Shown piece by piece: positions 1-6,223 of a stretch of DNA of 23,433 nt. The first letter of the stretch is position 1. Each line of letters starts with the position of its first letter. The position numbers were made by a program, and so were the translations under genes. The DNA comes from JBBAGE01 sp041655055 (GTDB lineage: Bacteria > Pseudomonadota > Alphaproteobacteria > Rhodobacterales > Rhodobacteraceae): assembly GCA_041655055.1 (NCBI GenBank), contig JBBAGE010000017.1, forward strand, positions 1-23,433, read 5' to 3'. The notes beneath the pieces are model-generated. The model saw only the letters and a program-made list of their open reading frames with translations, searched no databases and was not told the origin of the DNA.

Positions 1-2
1 CG

Positions 3-260
3 CGCGGCGTGGTTGTGCGTGCGCGCTCGCAAACCGACAGGCGGCAAACGAATATCGCGATCACCGACGCGGGCCGGCGCACGATTGATGACGCCCCCGA
101 CGCCCTGCAGCAGCGTTATGTGCGCAAGTTCGAGGCTTTGGCGGATTGGGAACAGGCGATGCTGATTGCGGCCCTTGAAAGGGTGGCTGCCATGCTTGAT
201 GCGGAAAACATGGATGCATCACCCGTGCTGGATCTGGGCGATATCCGGCGCAGGGATTAG
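3..260 (+). CDS. MarR-family transcriptional regulator, C-terminal part (5' end outside window)
   Basis: The reading frame is open from the first bases of the window to a TAG stop, so the start lies upstream. The visible part reads RGVVVRARS..DRRQTNIAITDAGRR, which matches the wing and following helix of MarR-type winged-helix repressors: a basic wing, the DRR motif, then LT.AGR. After it comes a long C-terminal helix of the kind that forms the dimer interface (ALADWEQAMLIAALERVAAML). MarR proteins bind palindromic operators as dimers and are usually released by small phenolic ligands or by oxidation; the ligand cannot be told from this fragment. Its stop overlaps the stop of the convergent ArsR gene by four bases. 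Family assignment is fairly sure; the target genes are unknown. Confidence 0.7.
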   Translation, partial: RGVVVRARSQTDRRQTNIAITDAGRRTIDDAPDALQQRYVRKFEALADWEQAMLIAALERVAAMLDAENMDASPVLDLGDIRRRD

Positions 261-598
261 GCCGGATCGGTCGCGCAGAAAATATCGTAAAGCACCTGAA
301 TCACACGGGCCGAACGATCATCCGAAAGGCTGTAATAGATGGTTTTACCGTCGCGGCGGGGTGTGACCAGCCCTTCGAGCCGCAGCCGCGAAAGCTGCTG
401 GCTGACAGCGGCCTGACGCGCGCCAAGCAGGTCTTCCAGCTCGGTCACCGATTTTTCGCCCGCCACCAGATGACAGAGAATCATCATCCGGCCCTCATGG
501 CTGATCGCCTTGAGAAAATTCGACGCCGCGCCGGCGTTTTCGATCATTCGCGTCTTTGCATCCTCGGGCAAGTCGAGGCTAAAATCTGGTAGCGCCAT
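257..598 (-). CDS. ArsR-family repressor, SqrR/BigR-like candidate persulfide sensor
   Basis: A 113-residue winged-helix protein. Helix-turn-helix and wing are clear (SVTELEDLLGARQAAVSQQLSRLRLEGLV, then RRDGKTIYYSL). The metal-binding ELCVC motif of classical ArsR/SmtB sensors is absent. There are just two cysteines, C42 in the helix reading MMILCHLVAGEKSV and C108 in the C-terminal helix (LYDIFCA). From family knowledge, Rhodobacter capsulatus SqrR uses C41 and C107 to form a tetrasulfide bridge with sulfane sulfur, and BigR is built alike; the 66-residue spacing is identical here. Inference: it represses sulfide-oxidation or persulfide-handling genes, but none lies in the window. A Shine-Dalgarno AAGGAA sits seven bases before the ATG. 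The family is sure; the persulfide role is likely but untested. Confidence 0.85.
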   Translation of the reverse strand: MALPDFSLDLPEDAKTRMIENAGAASNFLKAISHEGRMMILCHLVAGEKSVTELEDLLGARQAAVSQQLSRLRLEGLVTPRRDGKTIYYSLSDDRSARVIQVLYDIFCATDPA

Positions 599-734
599 TT
601 AACGATTCCTTGTTTCGCCTGCAGCCAAATTGCTTACCGCTTAAGAACAAGAGATGCTATATCAGGTGTCGCAGCGTCATATGCGGCAAGATGTAGTAAG
701 TCTGCTGGTAAAACGCTAGCCCTACCGAAACAAT
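599..734 (-). promoter_or_regulatory. Intergenic region upstream of the ArsR-type gene
   Basis: This noncoding stretch must hold the promoter of the ArsR-type gene, since the next gene upstream ends in a terminator-like hairpin. It is more AT-rich than its surroundings. I could not pick a convincing -35/-10 pair or a clear palindromic operator, so only its position supports the call. Confidence 0.35.
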
Positions 735-771
735 TTTCGCATATTGCGGAAATTATTGCAAATTTGCGAAA
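735..771 (-). terminator. Candidate terminator hairpin ending the TelA/SPFH operon
   Basis: On the minus strand TTTCGCA and TGCGAAA form a perfect 7-bp outer stem, with an inner TTGC/GCAA pairing. The zinc-ribbon gene's TAA stop lies in the loop. The hairpin is followed by ATTGTTT, a modest T-rich tail. It fits an intrinsic terminator for the long minus-strand operon, though the AT-rich stem and interrupted T tract make it weaker than a textbook one. Confidence 0.5.
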
Positions 772-1859
772 GCATAGCCCAACCCTGCGGCCAGCAATGC
801 GCCAAGGATCACGGCAAAGGTGATCTTCCAGACCGACCAGGGCCGTTCCCCGCGCACCTGCCCCGTGCGGCCATTTACCACGAAACGGTAACTTTTGCCG
901 CGATAGCGATAGGCCGCAAGCCAGACGGGCAGCAGGATATGTTTGAAGGTCACATCGCTGACGGTGGTATCGAGCGTATGAATGCGCTGATGATCGCCGC
1001 CAATGTCAAAGCGCACATCGCGCGCGATGATCCGGTCCATGCGGGTGCGGGCCTCGTCATAGCCTTGGGCAAGTTCGACGGTATAGCCCTCGGCGCGGAA
1101 ACCGGCCAGAAATTCGGGGCGATACGGTTCGAGCGCGGCCAGATCCCATGGTTCCAGCGCATCGGTATAGCCTTTGGGCAGCGATTTTGACGCCAGAACT
1201 AACACATCATCAAAAAACCGTGCGACCTTGCCCGATGCGGGGCGCCAGCGGGTGCGCCGTTCCTGCACCTGCGTTGGTTTGCCATCGCGCATCACGGTGC
1301 GGGTGACATAGTAATCATCGCCCCGCTCGCCACGATAGGCGGTTTTGGTATCGGCATCATAGGTCCAAAAGGGCACGTAAATGCCCTGCATCCGCCGGTC
1401 GCGCCGCGCATATTCGCGCAGCCCGTTGGGCGCGAACCACAGCCGCCCCAACCATGTGTTCATCGCGCCCCGCGCATCCGATTCGCTTAGCGCAAAGGGC
1501 AAAAGCCCGCGCGGTTTGATATGGCGATGGGTGCCGGTATCGGTGACGATGGGGCTGGCGCAGAACGGGCATTCATGCGCGTGACTGGTGGGATCGGCCT
1601 CGACCTCGGCGCCGCAATTGGTGCATTTGACGACGCGGGTTTCCTCGATTTCCTGCTGGGGTAGTTGTGCATTCAGCGCGGCCTGAAAATCGAGCTCGCG
1701 GATCGCGGGCGGGGCGGTCTGCGCGCCGTCAACTGGTTCGTTATAGCCGCAATGGCGGCAGATCAGCCGATCTTCGCCCGGGGCAAAGCGCAGATTGGCG
1801 CCGCAAGACGGGCAGGGAAAGCGGTGTTCTTCGGTCGCGGGCACAGGATCGACGGGCAT
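753..1859 (-). CDS. Double zinc-ribbon (TFIIB-type) protein with C-terminal membrane anchor
   Basis: This 368-residue protein begins at the ATG four bases after the SPFH gene's stop; a longer in-frame extension would run through that gene and is rejected. It has two zinc ribbons, C16/C19/C34/C37 (CPSC..CRHC) and C79/C82/C97/C100 (CTNC..CPFC). A large middle domain follows, rich in aromatics and charges (RMQGIYVPFWTYDADTKT, LLPVWLAAYRYRGKSYRFVVNGRTGQ). The last 25 residues are a hydrophobic helix that fits a tail anchor. Family knowledge: such proteins are often named TFIIB-type zinc-finger or replication factor Y-like, and resemble Bacillus YdjG, a partner of an SPFH protein. Inference: a membrane partner of the upstream SPFH protein; zinc is probably structural. 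The biochemical role is unknown. Confidence 0.8.
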   Translation of the reverse strand: MPVDPVPATEEHRFPCPSCGANLRFAPGEDRLICRHCGYNEPVDGAQTAPPAIRELDFQAALNAQLPQQEIEETRVVKCTNCGAEVEADPTSHAHECPFCASPIVTDTGTHRHIKPRGLLPFALSESDARGAMNTWLGRLWFAPNGLREYARRDRRMQGIYVPFWTYDADTKTAYRGERGDDYYVTRTVMRDGKPTQVQERRTRWRPASGKVARFFDDVLVLASKSLPKGYTDALEPWDLAALEPYRPEFLAGFRAEGYTVELAQGYDEARTRMDRIIARDVRFDIGGDHQRIHTLDTTVSDVTFKHILLPVWLAAYRYRGKSYRFVVNGRTGQVRGERPWSVWKITFAVILGALLAAGLGYAFANLQ

Positions 1860-1863
1860 GGGC

Positions 1864-2979
1864 TTATGCGCCCGGTGGCGGCGGTGGCGGGGCGACGGTG
1901 AACAATTGCGCAAGTTCGGCCACATCTTCGGCGCGCAGCCAGCCATCCTGCCCGGCGGTCCAGACGAAACTGTCGCGCCGCAGCCCGCCTTCAAGCGCCA
2001 TCCGGCCCATCGTGGCCCGCGAATAGGGGCCGCTGGTCTGGCCACCTTCGGCGATATGCCAGACATGTTCCACGGGCGGCGGTGGCGGCATCGGGGCCGA
2101 TTGTGGCACCGCGCCCCATGGGCCGCGCGTGGCCATCTGGCCCCCCGCCGCAAGCCCCAGCCCGACGCCAAGCCCCGCGCCCATGCCGCCGCCCCCCGAT
2201 GGGTTGGCGGCGGCCGATGTCATGGCCTCGGCGGTGGAATATTGGGTGAACCGTTCCAGATCGCCGACGATCCCCATCGATGTGCGCTTGTCCAGCGCCG
2301 CTTCGACCGCATCGGGCAGCGAAATGTTTTCGACATATAATTCCGGGATTTCCAGCCCATATTCCGCCACGACGCCGGAAATGGCCGATACCACTACCTT
2401 GCCCAGATCGGCGGTATTGGCCGCCATATCCAGCACTGGGATGCCCGAGGCCGCAATCGCGCGGCTGAATTCCTGCACGATGATGTTGCGGATCTGAAAG
2501 CTGATTTCATCCATGGTGAATTCGCCATCCGTGCCCACGATTTCCGACAGAAACCGCCCCGGATCGGCCACCCGCACCGAATAGGTGCCAAAGGCGCGCA
2601 GCCGCACCGGGCCAAATTCGGGATCGCGCAGGATGACGGGGTTTTTCGTGCCCCATTTCAGGTTGGAAAACCGCGTCGTGTTGACGAAATAGATCTCGCT
2701 TTTGAAGGGCGAGCGGAAACCGTGATCCCAGTGCTGCAGCGTGGTCAGCACCGGCATGTTGTTGGTTTCCAACATATAAAGCCCGGGCGTGAACACATCG
2801 GCCAGCACGCCTTCATGCACGAACACGGCCGCCTGACCTTCGCGCACGGTCAGCTTGGCGCCATATTTGATCGCATGGCCATGGCGTTCGAATCGCCAGA
2901 CCATCGTATCTTGCGTGTCATCCACCCAATGGATCACATCGATGAATTCACCGGCCAGAAAATCGAATATACGCATCAT
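1864..2979 (-). CDS. SPFH/Band 7 domain protein with C-terminal GYF_2-like domain
   Basis: A 371-residue protein. The first roughly 270 residues are an SPFH domain of the virion-core/YdjI type: an N-terminal segment (FDFLAGEFIDVIHWVDDTQDTMVWRF), then VREGQAAVFVHEGVLADVFTPGLYML, and a helical region ending near FTQYSTAEAM. A Gly- then Pro-rich linker follows, then from about residue 302 a compact segment (VWHIAEGGQTSGPYSR..., FVWTAGQDGWLRAEDV) matching the GYF_2 pattern, in place of the zinc ribbon often found at this end. SPFH proteins oligomerise at membranes and organise microdomains. An AAGGAG Shine-Dalgarno lies seven bases before the first ATG. It follows the DUF2927 gene by 20 bases and precedes the zinc-ribbon gene by four, so the three are very likely co-expressed. 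SPFH is confident, GYF_2 moderately so. Confidence 0.88.
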   Translation of the reverse strand: MMRIFDFLAGEFIDVIHWVDDTQDTMVWRFERHGHAIKYGAKLTVREGQAAVFVHEGVLADVFTPGLYMLETNNMPVLTTLQHWDHGFRSPFKSEIYFVNTTRFSNLKWGTKNPVILRDPEFGPVRLRAFGTYSVRVADPGRFLSEIVGTDGEFTMDEISFQIRNIIVQEFSRAIAASGIPVLDMAANTADLGKVVVSAISGVVAEYGLEIPELYVENISLPDAVEAALDKRTSMGIVGDLERFTQYSTAEAMTSAAANPSGGGGMGAGLGVGLGLAAGGQMATRGPWGAVPQSAPMPPPPPVEHVWHIAEGGQTSGPYSRATMGRMALEGGLRRDSFVWTAGQDGWLRAEDVAELAQLFTVAPPPPPPGA

Positions 2980-2999
2980 TTTGCGGCTCCTTTGGCGGG

Positions 3000-3950
3000 T
3001 CAGCTTTCGCCGCCCATAAGTTCGGCTGCGATTTCGCGCGCAAGATCGCGCGCGATAGTGCGCTCCATGCCCGCAGACAGGCGCGGGTCATAAAGAATGC
3101 GCAGCAACATTTCATCATGGCGGGTCAGGGTTGCGAATTCTTCGTCATCATTGAAAATCGAGGGCCGCGCCGCGGCGCTGTCATTGGCAAGCCCCAGCCC
3201 CTGGGCCAGTTCTTCGTGCAGACACGACAGGCGCAGCAGATCGGGATGTTCGCCGCGAATGATCGCGACGGCATGGGTATAGGCGCCATCATCGCCCGGA
3301 TCAGAGGCCAGCACTGCGCAAAATGTGCTGCGATCCATCCTGATCGCGCTATCGAGTGTGGCGGGGCTGATGCCGGGCAGCAATTGGCGCAGGCGCGGGG
3401 CGAGTTGCAGCCGCTCATCTTCGTTCAGGATGAAGATATGGAAGTTGGCGCCCCGGTCGCTCATGGATATCGGATGACGGCTGGCACGCGCCAGCCGCGC
3501 GGCATAGGTGGCAACGGTGGCCACATCCTTGCCCCGCTGGGTGATCGGCACGGTTTCGCCAAATTCCACCCGCATCACCACCGGAATTTCCCAGCGGTGC
3601 AGGTTGATCGGGGCTTCGCGCGCGATCAGCCGACCGGCGCGTTCGGAATATTCCTCATAAAGGGCGATACGTTCAAAGTTTTCGGCCAGAATCCGCGCGT
3701 CAAAGGGCGTGTCCGGCCCGCCCCCGTCGCGGCGCAGCAGCCCTTGGGCCACCAGCCCGGCTTCGACGCGCCGGTAATAGGCCGAAAGTTCCAGACTGCG
3801 GGCCGATTGCGTCGGCGGCGCGGGCCGGGGCGGGGCGGCCTGATTGCTGGCCGCATCCTCGGCCGCGGGGGGCACAGGCGCAGGTTCACAGGCGGCAAGC
3901 CAAAGGCCCGCCGCCAGCACCATCGCGGTTCTGATCAGGGTGGCGCCCAT
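3000..3950 (-). CDS. DUF2927-family lipoprotein
   Basis: A 316-residue precursor with an N-terminal signal ending in LAAC (C21), a lipobox for signal peptidase II, followed by a Pro/Ala-rich tether. The region from about residue 115 to 295 matches the DUF2927 pattern: NFHIFILNEDER, CLHEELAQGLGLANDS, PSIFNDDEEFATLTRHDEMLLRILYDPRL. The H245-E246 pair followed by GLGL and N256-D257 resembles a decayed or variant zincin motif, but no function is established that I know of. C211 and C243 could form a disulfide, which suits a periplasmic location. The start is three bases after the telA stop, so translation is probably coupled. Inference: it gives the operon a periplasmic or outer-membrane arm. Confidence 0.85.
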   Translation of the reverse strand: MGATLIRTAMVLAAGLWLAACEPAPVPPAAEDAASNQAAPPRPAPPTQSARSLELSAYYRRVEAGLVAQGLLRRDGGGPDTPFDARILAENFERIALYEEYSERAGRLIAREAPINLHRWEIPVVMRVEFGETVPITQRGKDVATVATYAARLARASRHPISMSDRGANFHIFILNEDERLQLAPRLRQLLPGISPATLDSAIRMDRSTFCAVLASDPGDDGAYTHAVAIIRGEHPDLLRLSCLHEELAQGLGLANDSAAARPSIFNDDEEFATLTRHDEMLLRILYDPRLSAGMERTIARDLAREIAAELMGGES

Positions 3951-3953
3951 GTT

Positions 3954-5135
3954 TTATGGCCCCGGAGCGGTGCTTGTGGTGGTCGCCTTGCGTGCGCTGG
4001 CGGCCGCCAGACTGTCGCGCAATTCGGCCTCCATCCGGGTCAGTTCCAGTTCGGCCTCGGCCCGGCGGCGCTTGCCCTCATCCGCGATGGCAAGGCTTTC
4101 TTCGATCGTGCCGATCAGATCCGCATTGGCCTGTTTCACGGCCTCGATATCGAAAACGCCGCGCTCGACCTCTTCGCGGATCACCTTGTTGGCATCGCGC
4201 AGATTGCGCGCGTTCTTGGTCAGCAGCTCATTGGTCAGATCGCTGGCCTCGCGCACGGCCTTGGCCGCTTCGGAGCTGCGTTGGATCGTGACCGCCTGCG
4301 CCAATTGGGTTTCCCAAAGCGGCACGGTATTGACCAGCGTTGAATTGATCTTGGTCACCAGCGATTTGTCGTTTTCCTGCACCAGCCGGATCGAGGGCAG
4401 CGATTGCATCGTGACCTGCCGCGTCAGCTTCAGATCATGCACCCGGCGTTCCAGATCGTCGCGGGCCGTGCGCAGATCGCGCAATTCCTGCGCCTGCATC
4501 ACCTGATCGGCCTCGGGGGTGGCAGCAAGCGCGGCCTCCATCGCGGGAATGTCGGTGGTGTCGAGTTCGCGCAGTTTTTCTTCGCCAGCGGTGATATAAA
4601 GCGCCAGTTCGTCATAAAAGGTCAGCGTGCGTTCATAAAGAATATCGAGCGAGCGGATATCCTTGAGCAATTGATGTTCATGCCCCAAAAGATCATTGCT
4701 GATCGCGTCGATCTGTTCTTGCACCAGTTCAAAGCGCGCCGCGAATTGGGCCATCGGCGCAGCGCGGCCCAGCAGTTTTTCCCACCAGCTTCGTTCGCGG
4801 CGCACATCCAGTTCGCTGACCGAAAAACCCCGGATGGTGGTGACGATATTGCGCAGGCTGTCGCCGGCGGGGCCGACTTCCTTGTTGCGCACATCGGCCA
4901 GCATGGTCTGGCTGATTTCCTGAATCCCGATCTGCGATCCGGCCCCGAAAGCCACGATGGAATTGCTGTCGCGCATATCGATTTCATCAATGCGGCGACG
5001 AATTTCTTCGGCGATCTGGGGTTCGGCTTTGGCCAGCGGGACGATTTCGGTCGCGGGGGGCGGCAGCAGGGTCGTGGTAACAGCTTCGATTTCTTTGATG
5101 TCGGCCTGCGCCTGTTGGCGGATCGTGTCAGACAT
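3954..5135 (-). CDS. telA: TelA-family toxic anion resistance protein
   Basis: A 393-residue soluble, highly helical protein with several predicted coiled-coil stretches. The hallmark region is LPSIRLVQENDKSLVTKI followed by NSTLVNTVPLWETQLAQAV (about residues 255-295), typical of the TelA/KlaA family linked to tellurite and other toxic anion or envelope-stress resistance. Earlier parts also fit: VAFGAGSQIGIQEISQ and WWEKLLGRA. The true start is the ATG preceded by AAAGGA at good spacing; a longer in-frame start would intrude into xpaC. The molecular activity of TelA is not firmly known; it is commonly found beside XpaC, as in Bacillus xpaC-yaaN, and that pairing is preserved here. The tellurite phenotype is family lore and not shown by the sequence. 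Confidence 0.93.
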   Translation of the reverse strand: MSDTIRQQAQADIKEIEAVTTTLLPPPATEIVPLAKAEPQIAEEIRRRIDEIDMRDSNSIVAFGAGSQIGIQEISQTMLADVRNKEVGPAGDSLRNIVTTIRGFSVSELDVRRERSWWEKLLGRAAPMAQFAARFELVQEQIDAISNDLLGHEHQLLKDIRSLDILYERTLTFYDELALYITAGEEKLRELDTTDIPAMEAALAATPEADQVMQAQELRDLRTARDDLERRVHDLKLTRQVTMQSLPSIRLVQENDKSLVTKINSTLVNTVPLWETQLAQAVTIQRSSEAAKAVREASDLTNELLTKNARNLRDANKVIREEVERGVFDIEAVKQANADLIGTIEESLAIADEGKRRRAEAELELTRMEAELRDSLAAASARKATTTSTAPGP

Positions 5136-5145
5136 GGGGTATCCT

Positions 5146-6036
5146 TTACTGTTCCTCGGTATGGATGCCTTCGCGCGCCAGCCGGTCGCGCAGCACCCCG
5201 ATTTCGATATCAAGATCAGTGCGGTCATTCACAAGAAAGGTTTCGGTCCGGGCGGCAAAGTTCTTTTCCAGATCATCCAGAAGCGCAAGATAATCCTCGC
5301 GCACCTGTGTATCGCGGTTTTGTGTATAAATATTGGCAAATTTGGCCGTCGCATCGCGCGCGCCCTGCAGATAAACGCCCAGATATCGGCGCGCGGCGGT
5401 CAGATCGCGGGGGTCTTGTTCCAGGGTGCGAAACATCTGGCGCGCGGTGGCGGCGAAACGGTCAACCCGGCTATCCAGCCCGCGATCGCGCAGGCGCCCG
5501 ATAGTGGTGGACATGGCGGCAAGATGGGCTTCGGCATCGGCAATGGCGCGGGCGGCGCGGTCGTGGTGGAACGTGTCGCCGGCGGTGATCCCCTTGTCGC
5601 GCAGCGGGTCGAAACCAAAGGCGGCGCTGTGCAGGATCATGCCCAAAAGGCCGTAAATCACCGGCGCAATGATGCCGCCATCATGGCCAAGCCCTGCGGC
5701 AAACAACCCCGCGCCGGTCAGCACCGATCCTGCCATCTTGCGCGGCAGGGCCGGGCGGCGCGCCACCGGGCGCGCATCATAGGCATCCTGTGCGATCACC
5801 CCTTCGCGCGTCAGCCATGCCGCGAGCAACATGAGCCCCAGCCCCGCAAGCGATAGCGCCATCCCCGCCGGAGGCCGGACAAAGGCCGTAATGACCAGCA
5901 CCAGCGGCACGATGAACAACAGATTGACGCGAAAGGCCGCGCGGACCGGGCGTTTGCCATCAAACGGGCGCGGCGCAGGCGTATCGGGCCGCGCGTCATT
6001 TTTGGGGCTGTATTTGCCGCCGAACTGCCGCGCCAT
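5146..6036 (-). CDS. XpaC-like (5-bromo-4-chloroindolyl phosphate hydrolysis family) membrane protein
   Basis: A 296-residue protein with a basic, Pro-rich cytosolic N-terminus, four hydrophobic segments (about residues 37-53, 57-76, 103-117, 121-138), and a helical soluble C-terminal half (DRAARAIADAEAHLAAM, FRTLEQDPRDLTAARRYLGVYL). This is the layout of the XpaC family. The family name comes from an X-phosphate hydrolysis phenotype in Bacillus; no catalytic site is evident and I do not infer an enzyme. The ATG overlaps the TGA of the upstream 27-codon gene by one base (TGATG), and telA follows after 10 bases, so translation is probably coupled. A role as a membrane partner of TelA is inferred from the conserved pairing. 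Confidence 0.85.
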   Translation of the reverse strand: MARQFGGKYSPKNDARPDTPAPRPFDGKRPVRAAFRVNLLFIVPLVLVITAFVRPPAGMALSLAGLGLMLLAAWLTREGVIAQDAYDARPVARRPALPRKMAGSVLTGAGLFAAGLGHDGGIIAPVIYGLLGMILHSAAFGFDPLRDKGITAGDTFHHDRAARAIADAEAHLAAMSTTIGRLRDRGLDSRVDRFAATARQMFRTLEQDPRDLTAARRYLGVYLQGARDATAKFANIYTQNRDTQVREDYLALLDDLEKNFAARTETFLVNDRTDLDIEIGVLRDRLAREGIHTEEQ

Positions 6037-6119
6037 CAGGCCGCACCCCCGACCGAGACATAAAGGATCAGCGCGATCAACAGGACATAGGCCAGTTTCT
6101 GAAGCCCGGTTTCAGACAT
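6036..6119 (-). CDS. 27-residue single-pass membrane microprotein heading the operon
   Basis: A 28-codon frame (ATG to TGA) directly upstream of xpaC, too short for ordinary gene callers. The peptide starts MSETGLQKLAYVLLIA and continues with LILYVSVGGAA: a short polar N-terminus with one lysine, then about 17 hydrophobic residues forming one transmembrane helix with a small C-terminal tail. Its TGA overlaps the xpaC ATG by one base, a strong sign of translational coupling. A purine-rich GGGGGTGGA lies just before its ATG, rather close. I recognise no family. It could be a small subunit or assembly factor for XpaC; alternatively the frame may be only a leader that couples ribosomes into xpaC, but the coherent membrane helix argues for a real product. 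Confidence 0.6.
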   Translation of the reverse strand: MSETGLQKLAYVLLIALILYVSVGGAA

Positions 6120-6223
6120 TCCACCCCCGACGCAATCATCGGCGCCCCAGCGGCGCATATTTTCAAATATAGGGCATGCCCCCCGGGCGGGAAAGGATTA
6201 TCCCGCAGGCCTTGTGCAATGCC
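6120..6223. promoter_or_regulatory. Spacer between rluB and the XpaC/TelA operon, with AT-rich palindrome
   Basis: Both flanking genes lie on the minus strand, and this is the only gap that can hold the promoter of the six-gene operon. It contains ATATTT-TC-AAATAT (6157-6170), a near-perfect palindrome standing out from GC-rich surroundings; it could overlap a -10 (TATATT on the minus strand) or be an operator. A GCGGGA/TCCCGC hairpin (6187-6206) lies just after the rluB stop but has no T tract. No confident -35 is visible. Confidence 0.35.

Noticed and set aside
1860..2171. 104-codon N-terminal extension of the zinc-ribbon protein
   Set aside because: It runs through the SPFH gene in another frame with an arginine/proline-rich, shadow-like composition. 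The ATG at 1859 gives a clean start four bases after the SPFH stop.
3117..4343. Long plus-strand frame of 408 codons
   Set aside because: It lies opposite the DUF2927 and telA genes, which have recognisable family motifs. It is Gly/Ala/Arg-rich and has no recognisable motifs, as expected for an antisense shadow in GC-rich DNA.
6187..6206. GCGGGA/TCCCGC hairpin after rluB
   Set aside because: The stem is only six pairs with an eight-base loop and no T tract follows, so it is not listed as a terminator.
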